A program made the translations under genes and the position numbers. DNA of 64,000 bases from UBA6163 sp031411655 (GTDB lineage Bacteria > Planctomycetota > Planctomycetia > Pirellulales > Pirellulaceae), in assembly GCA_031411655.1 (NCBI GenBank), contig JANOBM010000071.1, positions 62,001 through 126,000 of the forward strand, read 5' to 3'. Below are positions 28,025 through 36,604 of the stretch, piece by piece. The notes under the pieces are model-generated. The model made no database searches. It was not told the DNA's origin and saw nothing but the letters and a program-made list of their open reading frames with translations. Each line of letters starts with the position of its first letter. Position 1 is the first letter of the stretch.

Positions 28025-28734
28025 CAGAACAGTTTCGAGGCTGCGATACGTTGTGGGTTGGTAAAGGACTCTGAGATTCGACCATCTCGCAGCTTGATCA
28101 CTCGATCGGCCATGTCTGCGATCGAAGCATTGTGAGTGATGATGACTGTCGTAGTTCCCAGCAATTCGTTGATGCGCTGAATAGCTTCCAGTACTACTAT
28201 GCCGGTTTTTACATCTAGGGCTCCTGTCGGTTCATCGCAAAGTAAAACATCAGGTTGCTTGGCTATCGCGCGGGCAATGGCAACGCGTTGCTGCTCCCCT
28301 CCACTGAGCTGCGAAGGGTAGTGGTTCAACCGATTATCCAGTCCAACGAGATTCAGCGCTTCGGCTGGCGACATGGGATGCTCCGAAATCTCGGTAACCA
28401 GTGCGACGTTTTCAAAGGCAGTGAGGCTTGGAATCAGGTTGTAAAACTGGAACACAAATCCGACATGTTGTCTGCGGTAGTGCGTTAGCACTGCATCGTC
28501 CTCATGGGACAAATCGTGATCGCGGAATCGCACTTGGCCTGCCGTGGGGACATCCAGTCCACCTAGGATGTTGAGAAGCGTTGACTTGCCGCTGCCTGAC
28601 GGACCAAGCAGCACGACAAACTCACCCGGAAAAAGATCAAGATCGATATCCCTAAGTGCCCAAACCTCATTTTCGCCTACGCGGTAGACCCTTGAGATGC
28701 CACGAGCACAGAAGATTGGTTCGCGGTTTCCCAT
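28021..28734 (-). CDS. ABC transporter ATP-binding protein, LolD/MacB type
   Basis: 237 residues from ATG 28734 (a TTG at 28740 would add 2). All nucleotide-binding signatures are present: Walker A GPSGSGKST, Q-loop FQFYNLIPSLTAFENV, signature LSGGEQQRVAIARA, Walker B VLLCDEPTGALD and H-loop TVIITHN. The Q-loop sequence is characteristic of the LolD/MacB/FtsE-like group that pairs with FtsX-type permeases. It is the first gene of the operon, with the promoter expected in 28735-29339. Confidence 0.9.
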   Translation of the reverse strand: MGNREPIFCARGISRVYRVGENEVWALRDIDLDLFPGEFVVLLGPSGSGKSTLLNILGGLDVPTAGQVRFRDHDLSHEDDAVLTHYRRQHVGFVFQFYNLIPSLTAFENVALVTEISEHPMSPAEALNLVGLDNRLNHYPSQLSGGEQQRVAIARAIAKQPDVLLCDEPTGALDVKTGIVVLEAIQRINELLGTTTVIITHNASIADMADRVIKLRDGRISESFTNPQRIAASKLFW

Positions 28735-29339
28735 TATCAAGTGCCATTCGCCAGTTTCGTGATCAATGCAAGGGTGCCGCCAACAAGCTTATTCCTAACC
28801 GACCACCAACAAGCATAATGAATTACAGCGTCACTAGCCGGCACACTGTAACGCGAACGCCTTACTTCTCCTGAGCTCGCAAAGTCACCTCGTCCTTAAA
28901 CAAGCGACCGTCTAAGCGGAGATATTTTAGAAAACTCAAAACCTATTGCATTTCCTTGTGTATTGGAGGTTGAGACTTATTCGCTCAACACTCGCTAACA
29001 AGGGTTTCGAGTGATCACCAGATGATGACGCAAAGTTGAACACGGCAAGCGAAGATTGGATCGATAACCCGCGACTTCATTCCGGCGACTTCAGCCGAAA
29101 CGGGTCGAACAAAGAAATTACGGTCTCGTTTGCACATTGTTACTAAAGGACGGAGATTCCCCTCGAACCCCTACTCGAAGTCCTTTTCCCCATGCCGAAT
29201 CATGCATCCGCTCGCGGCAATGGAGGAGGGTCAGTGCCTCATCTCATCGCCGGACCGTAAAAGTGGATTGATACTCAATTGCACTTGCCGCTCCGCTTTC
29301 ATTCGCTATTTTTCCAAACGCGATGTGGGAGTAGGTTCC
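28735..29339. other. Intergenic region between exporter operon and TelA-like gene
   Basis: About 600 bp with no credible reading frame on either strand. It should contain the leftward promoter of the ABC exporter operon. At its right side a large inverted repeat is described separately. Confidence 0.5.
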
Positions 29340-29398
29340 TGCGATCGCACCACTGCCATCGGTGATGGCGATGATGGAGAACGTTGGGTGCGATCGCA
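29340..29398 (-). terminator. Compound stem-loop downstream of the TelA-like gene
   Basis: A 12-bp perfect inverted repeat (TGCGATCGCACC at 29340-29351, its complement at 29387-29398) encloses a smaller hairpin (GCCATC-GGT-GATGGC at 29355-29369). Each arm contains the 10-bp palindrome TGCGATCGCA. It lies 21 bp after the stop of the leftward gene, so termination or mRNA 3' stabilisation is the likely role. No strong T-run follows. Confidence 0.45.
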
Positions 29399-29419
29399 CA
29401 AAATCAATCGGCGGGGTCG

Positions 29420-30664
29420 TTAGCGCAGCGATTCGCCTCGCGCGTGCTTTGCGACGGTTTCTTGGTACTTCTTTTTTCCCGCTTCTACTGTTGCGCGGAT
29501 CTGACGTGTTGCTTCTTCGCTTTCTTTTCGAAGTGTTGCGATCATCTCCAACGATTCAATTTGGAAGCCGCCAATCGCATCGACTAACTTCTGTACACTT
29601 TCGGGATTGATCGTTGATCCGTACCCAGCTTTGAGTGCGGCGCGTTCCAGTTCACGCCCTAGCGTTGCGACATCTTCAAGACCGCGATTGACCCCTTCCT
29701 TCATCGCCTCGGTGGCCTGAGTGACTTCGTGAAGGCCATGTTGGCTGGTGTAGACCGTTCGGAGGATGGTGAAGACGTGCTCGTTGGTCGTAAAGAATGT
29801 CACAGCGCGGCGATAAACTCGCTCTTTGATATCGTGAGTCTGTTTTAATTTGGCAACCAATGTCTCGCCGACGTCATAGCCGATCTGCAAGTTCTCTGAT
29901 ATGTCTTTGAGCAATTGGTAGGTCTCATCTTGCTTTTCAAACGCGAATTTGGCTTCGTCGCGTTTGAGCTCCAATTGACTCTTCGCACCCTGGTCCGTAC
30001 CGGTGTACTGGTCGAGTGCCGTTTGGGCATTCCCAAGGGCTACTTTGGATGTATCAAGAATGGGGATTTGCATGTCATAAAGTTCCCCTGCGAGAACCTC
30101 CGCTTCCTTTAATGCAAAGCGAAAGTCGATGTACGCATCCATAATATCCTGCTCTCGCTTGAGAGCTTCTTTGGTATCTTTCGATACGTCTCGATAGCTG
30201 TCTTCGATCGTATCGAACCGATCGGCTGGATTGCCCCGGCGGATTTTCATCCACCAGTTTGAAACCTTTTCACCGGTGCTAAACTTACCGTCGTCGAGTT
30301 GCGAGATGAGCCGCTTGCTGTCCTCGCGAATCGAGTCGAAGGCCTGGCTGATTTCCAAATACCGATTACCAACGGAAATATTTTCAACATTGTCGCGAAC
30401 CAATTGGTTGAAGCTGCTCATATGCTTAAGCACCTCTGCAATCGCGAGCGCTTTGGATTCGTCGAGATGCTTTACGTCATCCAACAAGCTGATCAATTCA
30501 TTATTGGGGGCGTCCTTGGCGGACAGGCCGAACTTTTCCAGCGTCGATAAGGCACGGTCAAGATATTTACGCATCATCCCTTCGCGGCCGGACGAATCGT
30601 AGGAGACCTTTTCGCTCGACTGAGTGTCGGTTTTGGGTTCCGAGGCTTGTGCTTGTTGGTTCAT
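29420..30664 (-). CDS. TelA-like (toxic-anion-resistance-like) coiled-coil protein
   Basis: 414 residues from ATG 30664, which has a GGAGAGAG ribosome site; a GTG at 30751 would add 29 residues. The protein is almost entirely helical and charged, with no signal peptide or membrane segment. The order of helical blocks, the YRDVSKDTKEALKREQDIMD segment, the long stretch around ENLQIGYDVGETLVAKLKQT and the C-terminal ATRQIRATVEAGKKKYQETV resemble TelA/KlaA-family proteins, cytosolic partners of membrane proteins linked to tellurite and peptide-antibiotic tolerance. The similarity is judged by eye and is moderate. It is divergent from three genes whose products are also coiled-coil or membrane-tethered, suggesting a joint function. 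A stem-loop follows the gene. Confidence 0.5.
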   Translation of the reverse strand: MNQQAQASEPKTDTQSSEKVSYDSSGREGMMRKYLDRALSTLEKFGLSAKDAPNNELISLLDDVKHLDESKALAIAEVLKHMSSFNQLVRDNVENISVGNRYLEISQAFDSIREDSKRLISQLDDGKFSTGEKVSNWWMKIRRGNPADRFDTIEDSYRDVSKDTKEALKREQDIMDAYIDFRFALKEAEVLAGELYDMQIPILDTSKVALGNAQTALDQYTGTDQGAKSQLELKRDEAKFAFEKQDETYQLLKDISENLQIGYDVGETLVAKLKQTHDIKERVYRRAVTFFTTNEHVFTILRTVYTSQHGLHEVTQATEAMKEGVNRGLEDVATLGRELERAALKAGYGSTINPESVQKLVDAIGGFQIESLEMIATLRKESEEATRQIRATVEAGKKKYQETVAKHARGESLR

Positions 30665-30983
30665 GACAGGAATACTCTCTCCACAACGTTTGACGCTATG
30701 ATGCTGGGATACAACCTTTAACGGGCGGCGGAAAAATGCGTCCCGAGACACTTAGCGTAGCGCTTCAGACGCTCATCCGCAATTGGCAAGGAACGGTTGT
30801 TAGGTACACATTCCATTCTCGCCCTCGGACGATGGCCCATGGGACCGAGAAACGGCGTGAAGAGCACGTAACGGCACGTAAGAGCAAACGACCCCGAAAA
30901 GATTCTGCGCCCCCTAAAGTGGTCGATAAAAGCCCTCCAATGACGATAATTCCAATTCTACGGACTCGAATCAGCGAGAAAGC
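30665..30983. other. Divergent intergenic region
   Basis: About 320 bp separating the TelA-like gene from the rightward one-TM/coiled-coil/ROK group. It presumably holds back-to-back promoters, but no convincing -35/-10 pair could be picked. The segment also has weak open frames that I do not regard as genes. Confidence 0.4.
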
Positions 30984-32009
30984 ATGAGTAACGCGAATTC
31001 AGCCAACGCGACACAGCCCGCTCCCAACCGAAGAGGCGCGACCAACGGTACTCGCACCGGGGACGCTCGGTCGATTCGGCTGCCCGGAGAGGATTTATCG
31101 CTGAACGAAATGCTGCGTGTCATGGAAGTCGCGCGTGAATTACGACGGGACCGCGAGACGGCAGAAGAAATGTTTCGCCGCGATGATGTCCGCGCGGAAT
31201 TGCGAACTAAGTTAATGCGGTCGGCGCAGTTGGCTGGGGATCGAGTCACTGAAGCCGAAGTGGACGTAGCCATCGAGCATTACTTTGCAACGCTCCATAC
31301 TTATGAAGACCCCAAGCCCGGAATCAAGCGGACACTTGCGCACGTTTGGGTGTGGCGAAAACGGATTGCGGCGGGAGTTGCTGCCGTTGCCATCACGCTT
31401 GGCGGAGCCTACTACATGTTCTTTTCGTCTGCCGCGCCGCTATCGCCAACGGTTCAGGCCAGTCGTGCCGTCGCCGCTGAGCAAGAAACCGCTTCGGCGC
31501 TGGTGGAGCGGATTAGCGCCATGACATCCGACCCAGCCATCGTGGCACAAGCGAAATCGCTGCAATCGGAAATCAATGCGATTCGCGGTTCGGACGTGAC
31601 GGGAGCTATCGCCGCCAGGGAGAAGTTGGCCGAAATGGTCGATTTGCTTGCTGCCAATTACGAAATCCATGTGGTGACGACGCCGGGTGCTGAAAGTGCG
31701 ATTGAGCGAGGCCTAGGAGATAAAGGGTCCGTCTACTACGTCATCGTTGAAGCTCGCGATGCGGCCGGAAACATGATTCCTCAGTCAATCCGGAACGCTG
31801 AGACCGGGCGAGTTGAAAAGGTGACCAAGTGGGCTGAAGAAGTTCCAAAAGCGGTGTATCAACGCCTGAAACAAGATAAAGCCTCCGATGGACTGCTAGG
31901 GGAAACGTTGTTCGGTAGCAAAGTGCGTGGCACGCTTAAGCCGGAAATTAAAATCCACGATGATTCCGGCGCCCCTATCATGCAAAGCAATCGACTAACC
32001 CGTTGGTAA
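30984..32009 (+). CDS. Single-TM protein, possibly DUF6384-like
   Basis: 341 residues. The N-terminal cytosolic region (1-120) contains a conserved-looking helical segment (LSLNEMLRVMEVARELRRDR, then ELRTKLMRSAQLAGDRVTE). One membrane helix follows at about 125-148 (IAAGVAAVAITLGGAYYMFF). Residues 150-341 are extracytoplasmic: a helical part, then a beta-rich part (TPGAESAIERGLGDKGSVYY, ending QSNRLTRW). The layout suggests a DUF6384-type membrane anchor, but I am recalling the family rather than matching it. The start is ATG 30984. The next gene starts 57 bp downstream on the same strand, so an operon is likely. It could be the membrane partner of the divergent TelA-like protein (inference). 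Confidence 0.5.
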   Translation: MSNANSANATQPAPNRRGATNGTRTGDARSIRLPGEDLSLNEMLRVMEVARELRRDRETAEEMFRRDDVRAELRTKLMRSAQLAGDRVTEAEVDVAIEHYFATLHTYEDPKPGIKRTLAHVWVWRKRIAAGVAAVAITLGGAYYMFFSSAAPLSPTVQASRAVAAEQETASALVERISAMTSDPAIVAQAKSLQSEINAIRGSDVTGAIAAREKLAEMVDLLAANYEIHVVTTPGAESAIERGLGDKGSVYYVIVEARDAAGNMIPQSIRNAETGRVEKVTKWAEEVPKAVYQRLKQDKASDGLLGETLFGSKVRGTLKPEIKIHDDSGAPIMQSNRLTRW

Positions 32010-32066
32010 CCGTCAGTGTTCCCCGTTTCTTAAATCTTCCCACTACTGCTTGATCCCAAACGTACC

Positions 32067-33599
32067 ATGCCCGTTTCTGGCCCTATCGTCCATCAACAGT
32101 TGATTCATGCCTACAACGAGGCCCAGCGTGAGCTAGAAACGGCTCGTGGACAGATTGCTGCCGCGAGCGTCGACTTGGGCGAGCTGACTGAGGATCGTGG
32201 CGAAGCAATGGTAAGCTTGGCGCAGCATTACCTGCCCGAATTAACCGATGGGGCGGTCCGAAAGACTTGGGGTGAGGCGCAAAGCACGATTCGGACTGTC
32301 TTGCTTCGTAAGGACGAGCATTCAAAGCGATTGATGGCGACAATCGACCGCTTGTCTTCGGAGAGAGAGAGTACCGAAGCCCGTCTCCAATCGATCAGTG
32401 CAGCTCTCGATGCCGCGACGGAGGAGCAAGGAGAGATCGCCGACACCGTCAGCCGTGAGCTTTCGACGGACAAGAGGTTTGCAGAGCTATCCGATCGCGC
32501 CGCCGAAGCGGAAGCGGCACTGCAACGCGCCGAATCCAACCTTGCCGAGATCGAGCAAGATGCAAGTCGGAAACTGCCATCTTATGAGAAAAGCTCGCTA
32601 TTCATGTATTTGTACAAGCGTGGTTACCTCACTCCAAAGTATGAATATCGCGGCATCACACGTTCGATGGATCAATGGCTGGGAACGTACATCAATTATC
32701 GTGACGCGCGCCAAGGATATGAGTTTCTTCGGCAAACTCCCAAACATATGAAAGAAGTGATCGCGGGGGATCGCGCTGCTTTCAATACCGTGCTTGAAGA
32801 ATTAGAAAAGCAGCGAGACATCGTCGCGGATCAACATGGATTGCCAGCCGCGATCCTGAAAACCAACAACTTAACCACACAGCGTCAGGCCATCCTTGCG
32901 GAGTTGGAAAAGATCAACCAAGAAACCGAGTCGACACAAAAAGAGCGAACGGAGATCGAAGACACGCGAGGTCCCTATTATCACGAGGCGATCGCTAAAT
33001 TTCGCGATATGCTTGCCGCTGCAGACGCCGATATATTAGCCAACCGCGCGCGTTCAACACCAGAAATCGAAGACGATGAAATCGTCGCGCGGTTGCAAGG
33101 CGTTGAGCAAGAACTTGACCACGTCGGCTCTCGCGTTCGTGAACGCCAACACTTGATCGCCCGCCTGACCGAGCATCTTAAGGAGATAGGTTCTATCGTC
33201 AGCCGGTTTCGCGCGGCGGGCTTCGATTCACAACGGGCGCAGTTCAGTGGCTCCGACGATGTTGTCGCGCAACTCAATGCCGTCCACGAAGGCCATGGAT
33301 CCTATGAGGACGTTTGGCAGGCCTTGCGACGTTCGCATCGATGGGGACCCTCTGCGGTGGATCAGTTCACTGCGGTTGCGACGCACCCGATGACACAGGT
33401 CCTTATCAATGCGATGGCTCATGCCGCCGCCGGTGCGCTCACGGCTCAAGCGCGCCAAGCTGGGCAACGACGCTCTTCGTCCGGTCCAAGTTGGGGTGGG
33501 ATTCCATGGGGCGGTGGCGGCAATGCGGGCGGTGGTGGGAATGCGGGCGGCAATGGCGGTAACAGCAGCGGTGGCTGGATCACCCGCGACTCGTTTTAA
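32067..33599 (+). CDS. Large coiled-coil protein with glycine-rich C-terminus
   Basis: 510 residues, no signal peptide or TM. Residues about 10-165 and 240-390 are long coiled coils, separated by an aromatic segment (SSLFMYLYKRGYLTPKYEYR). Near 420-460 comes a globular part (SYEDVWQALRRSHRWGPSAV, then VATHPMTQVLINAMAHAAAG). The last 35 residues are Gly/Asn-rich (GGIPWGGGGNAGGGGNAGG) and end in RDSF. Cytosolic scaffold-like. The ROK-like gene begins 35 bp downstream, so the two are co-transcribed. No specific family is recognised. Confidence 0.6.
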   Translation: MPVSGPIVHQQLIHAYNEAQRELETARGQIAAASVDLGELTEDRGEAMVSLAQHYLPELTDGAVRKTWGEAQSTIRTVLLRKDEHSKRLMATIDRLSSERESTEARLQSISAALDAATEEQGEIADTVSRELSTDKRFAELSDRAAEAEAALQRAESNLAEIEQDASRKLPSYEKSSLFMYLYKRGYLTPKYEYRGITRSMDQWLGTYINYRDARQGYEFLRQTPKHMKEVIAGDRAAFNTVLEELEKQRDIVADQHGLPAAILKTNNLTTQRQAILAELEKINQETESTQKERTEIEDTRGPYYHEAIAKFRDMLAAADADILANRARSTPEIEDDEIVARLQGVEQELDHVGSRVRERQHLIARLTEHLKEIGSIVSRFRAAGFDSQRAQFSGSDDVVAQLNAVHEGHGSYEDVWQALRRSHRWGPSAVDQFTAVATHPMTQVLINAMAHAAAGALTAQARQAGQRRSSSGPSWGGIPWGGGGNAGGGGNAGGNGGNSSGGWITRDSF

Positions 33600-33634
33600 G
33601 GCAAGTGACTTTCGTGCGTTTAGGGAGCAACAAC

Positions 33635-34699
33635 GTGACGTTCTTTGTGGGAATTGATGTCGGCGGTACTACATCGACCATCGCAATCGGCAATGAAAAA
33701 CGACAAATCCTCTATGTTTCAAAGCAGTTCGCAACTCGCTCGGTGGACGGCCCGATTGCAACGATCGAAGATATCACCCGAGAAATCGTTAGCGGACTCG
33801 AAAACCTCGGCGGCTCACTCGCCGAAGTCGCCAACGTAAGCCTTGCCACGCCAGGACCGGCGACGTTGGATGGCATCCTGCTGACATCACCCAACCTGCG
33901 GGCGGATCTCTGGGATCAATACCCCATTCGACAAGGATTACAGGATCGTTTGCAAAAACTCAACGTAGACTTGCGTGTGTCGTATATCGGTGATGGGCAA
34001 GCGGCAGCGCTGGGTGAATATGCGATTCGAACGGGCGCGCTGGACTACTCAACCTGCGAGACTTTCGCCAGCGATCATCGGGTGCCTCAACGGACCAACA
34101 TGAACTCTTTGTTTTTCGCTGCCGTGGGTACAGGACTCGGCGGTGGAGAAGTAAGAGACGGGAAGGTAATTCGGGGCAGCGAAGGGCGGGCAGGACACAT
34201 CGGACACGTACTGTTGCCCTTCGATGCCTTTCGTTACGAGCACGATCGAAAAAAGAAAATCGGCAATGCCTACTGTAGCGCTGAATCGGCCATCTCACTG
34301 ACCGCTTTGACACATCAGCTTGAGTATCGGCTTACACTCGATGAGTATAAAAGTCATTCCTTGAATTCGCACCCGGGAACGATCAAGGACAAGGCAAAGA
34401 CGCTTCGTCAATTGAGTGCCGATGGAGACAAGCTAGCCGTCGAGTTGCTTGATGATCAAGCGAAAGCGATGGGCATTGCGATGCTCATGGTGAATTATAT
34501 CGGTGACTACGATTTGTTAGTGATCGGCGGCGGAGTTTGTGATATGAGCGATACCATGCGGGACCGCTATCTCAGGCTTGCCGAACAGTCCTATTTCGAC
34601 CACGCACTTAATGGATTTCGAAATCTAAGTGGCTTTGCTTTTTCGATCTGTGGTGACGAAGCCTCGGTTATCGGCTCTCTTCGATACGCGTACGACTGA
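33635..34699 (+). CDS. ROK-family-like ATPase/sugar kinase domain protein without the zinc motif
   Basis: 354 residues from GTG 33635, preceded by AGGGAG; GTG 33605 would add 10 residues. The ASKHA fold is visible: phosphate-1 loop GIDVGGTTSTIAIG, the GDGQAAALGE segment holding the catalytic Asp position of ROK kinases, phosphate-2 AVGTGLGGG, and the RAGHIGH block. The Cys-rich zinc site (CxCGxxGC) expected soon after GHI is absent, and that region reads LLPFDAFRYEHDRKK. It could be a divergent sugar kinase or an ATP-dependent switch for the neighbouring coiled-coil proteins. Genomic placement with non-metabolic partners favours the latter (inference). Confidence 0.7.
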   Translation: MTFFVGIDVGGTTSTIAIGNEKRQILYVSKQFATRSVDGPIATIEDITREIVSGLENLGGSLAEVANVSLATPGPATLDGILLTSPNLRADLWDQYPIRQGLQDRLQKLNVDLRVSYIGDGQAAALGEYAIRTGALDYSTCETFASDHRVPQRTNMNSLFFAAVGTGLGGGEVRDGKVIRGSEGRAGHIGHVLLPFDAFRYEHDRKKKIGNAYCSAESAISLTALTHQLEYRLTLDEYKSHSLNSHPGTIKDKAKTLRQLSADGDKLAVELLDDQAKAMGIAMLMVNYIGDYDLLVIGGGVCDMSDTMRDRYLRLAEQSYFDHALNGFRNLSGFAFSICGDEASVIGSLRYAYD

Positions 34700-34865
34700 C
34701 GCTGCAACCGATGACCTACCAAAAGAGGTGACGGCGGACGCACCGCTCGAACTCGCTGCTGCGCTGGCAGCATGTTTGGAGGATGTTCTCAAAGCGGGCG
34801 AAGGGTCCGCCGCCGAATCGACCTACCGTTATGCCGACGGCACCGAACTATCGGCTGCGGAGTAG
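34653..34865 (+). CDS. Possible small acidic protein overlapping the ROK-like gene
   Basis: A 70-residue frame from GTG 34653, overlapping the ROK-like gene by 47 bp and ending 18 bp inside the convergent lipoprotein gene. Composition (DDLPKEVTADAPLELAAALA, then helical and acidic to the end) is protein-like, unlike most chance frames here. It could be translated by coupling. No family is recognised. Confidence 0.35.
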   Translation: MTKPRLSALFDTRTTDAATDDLPKEVTADAPLELAAALAACLEDVLKAGEGSAAESTYRYADGTELSAAE

Positions 34866-35129
34866 TTCCGTTGCGGTGGTGCGCATATCGCGGGGCATTG
34901 GCACGGGGTTGCCGCGATAATGGTTGCGCCGAATCGTGTTTCCGTAGAAATGGAGCGGGCGATAGGGACGCTCTTCGATCGGCATGGATTTGATTTGAGC
35001 TCGGTATTCACCGGTCGGCACGACAATGGGTGACCAACCGGGTTCCGCCGAAACCGCGTCGCCACTGGCACAACCGCCCAGAATAACCGAACCCAATACA
35101 AAAGGAGCGACGAACTTGAGCTTGAACAT
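34848..35129 (-). CDS. Small putative lipoprotein
   Basis: 93 residues. A type II signal peptide MFKLKFVAPFVLGSVILGGC ends in lipobox LGGC, with the acylated Cys at 20. The mature part is about 74 residues, basic and Pro/Arg-rich (EERPYRPLHF, RRNHYRGNPVPMP), without a known domain. It is likely outer- or inner-membrane anchored. The 3' end overlaps the small acidic frame. Confidence 0.65.
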   Translation of the reverse strand: MFKLKFVAPFVLGSVILGGCASGDAVSAEPGWSPIVVPTGEYRAQIKSMPIEERPYRPLHFYGNTIRRNHYRGNPVPMPRDMRTTATELLRSR

Positions 35130-35362
35130 AATCCCTAGAATTCCCCAATGCTGTAGATTAATTGCGTGCGCTAAACCCTACAACGCGTTTTGCAGATCGT
35201 CAAATAGCCCTCCCTAGTGAAGTCGAAGAAAACGCTCATGATTAGCCGTGGGTAGCCACAATGATTCTGATTCGGTGGAAATGAGCGACTATCTCTGCGG
35301 GTATAATCGGCTTGTCGGGTCTTAGGTGTTGAATAACTTCATTGGAATGGTTGTGGTAGGCA

Positions 35363-36235
35363 ATGACGGATACAACGGAAGATCGAGGTAATAAGCGTCG
35401 TTCGCCTGCGTCAAAAACGACTCTCGGCGGCTTGGTCCTCGCGGGGGTTGTTGCGCTTTATTCATTCGCACGCCCTGCGATCAATGAACGGACGGGATGG
35501 AACTTGCCGTCGTTACCCACTGGTGGCTCGGTGGACGACCGCAACGCCCATCCATCGTTAACGCCCGCAGGCACAGGAACTTCGAAACCCGCGTTGGCTA
35601 CGGCCACTAAAAATGCTGCGACGTCAAAGAATGCCCCCGGTGTCGCGGCGGGTACTCAAACGGAGTCGAAGTCGGGGCCATTGGCAGGTCGAGTCCCATT
35701 GCCCGCGAAAGTAACGACGGGAACCGCCGCGAAAAGGACAGCTGACTCGGGAGCATCTCAAGCATCGAGAGATCGTTCGAGCGGTGCGAACACGGAGCCC
35801 CGGCTGGGTGAGTCACCGGCCAAGGTCGCTACTCAAGATCGCCAGTTGCTCTACGGCATCTTGAAGGATTTGGGGGATCGACGTTACATCTCGCCTGCCG
35901 GCTTGTTGTTCACGCGAGGTAGCGCGGAAGGGCATCGGCTTGACCACTTGAAAAGGCACACGGTCGATGATCCATCTCGCGCAGGCAAACACGGAGTCTT
36001 CGACGGCGGCATGGAAGGTGCACTGGTGACGCTCGATCGAGCTTATGAACGCGCCAAGACCGGCACAAGGACGACGAAGGAACTCGATCAAGGCCGAACC
36101 GTTTACACTGTCGATATGGGGACGCGCGTGGGTTACATCGGCGGCCGCGATGGAAAACAGCAGGGCAATCCGATGGCACGGCGCGTGAAAATTGTTTTGG
36201 ATGAGAACCGCGTCATCACTGCTTATCCGCTTTGA
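35363..36235 (+). CDS. Membrane-tethered protein with putative BECR-type nuclease-like C-terminal domain
   Basis: 290 residues. A short cytosolic N-terminus and one TM helix (TLGGLVLAGVVALYSFARPAI, about 20-40) precede a low-complexity Ser/Thr/Ala/Pro linker to about 150. A compact C-terminal domain (155-290) contains RLDHLKRH, KHGVFDGG, a helix with DRAYERA, and the closing strand KIVLDENRVITAYPL. The spaced H...H, KHG and terminal TAYP pattern recalls the barnase/EndoU/colicin/RelE-like (BECR) RNase domains of polymorphic toxins. This is a pattern-level suggestion, not a match. The zinc-ribbon protein gene follows 54 bp later and could encode a partner or immunity factor. Confidence 0.5.
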   Translation: MTDTTEDRGNKRRSPASKTTLGGLVLAGVVALYSFARPAINERTGWNLPSLPTGGSVDDRNAHPSLTPAGTGTSKPALATATKNAATSKNAPGVAAGTQTESKSGPLAGRVPLPAKVTTGTAAKRTADSGASQASRDRSSGANTEPRLGESPAKVATQDRQLLYGILKDLGDRRYISPAGLLFTRGSAEGHRLDHLKRHTVDDPSRAGKHGVFDGGMEGALVTLDRAYERAKTGTRTTKELDQGRTVYTVDMGTRVGYIGGRDGKQQGNPMARRVKIVLDENRVITAYPL

Positions 36236-36289
36236 GCGATTAATTCTACTTTTGGCAATCATTGAACCACTCCAGCACCTACGATAGCG

Positions 36290-36604
36290 ATGCCTCCTAG
36301 ACACTCCATTGACATCTGTCCCATCTGCGGTTGCGGCTTGTGCGGAATTCGCATCTGTGGCATGACGGACAAGCATCCGCATGGGCTGATCGTTTGCGAT
36401 GAATGCGAAGCGATTTGGCTTCGTCCTGACACGACCTCCGAGCATCAGTATCCCGATGCTGAAGATGCGCTCTGTCCTATTTGCAAGAAATCGTTGTGGG
36501 GACCACAGAGCCGATGGGCGAACTGGGATGATTGCAGCGAATTGGGTTGGCTGAATGCGATCAGTCCCCAACTTGACACACGTTCCGATGAGGGTTCGGT
36601 ATGA
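36290..36604 (+). CDS. Small zinc-ribbon-like protein
   Basis: 104 residues. Cys pairs CPIC and CGLC/CGIRIC lie near the N-terminus, CDEC in the middle and CPIC toward the C-terminus (CPICKKSLWGPQSRWANWDD), so one or two zinc sites are plausible. It is cytosolic and acidic. The stop overlaps the next start as ATGA, so it is translationally coupled to the methyltransferase. No named family is recognised. Confidence 0.6.
   Translation: MPPRHSIDICPICGCGLCGIRICGMTDKHPHGLIVCDECEAIWLRPDTTSEHQYPDAEDALCPICKKSLWGPQSRWANWDDCSELGWLNAISPQLDTRSDEGSV

Noticed and set aside
29130..29423. 97-residue + strand frame overlapping the hairpin
   Set aside because: Composition is not protein-like and it runs through the inverted repeat and the end of the opposite gene.
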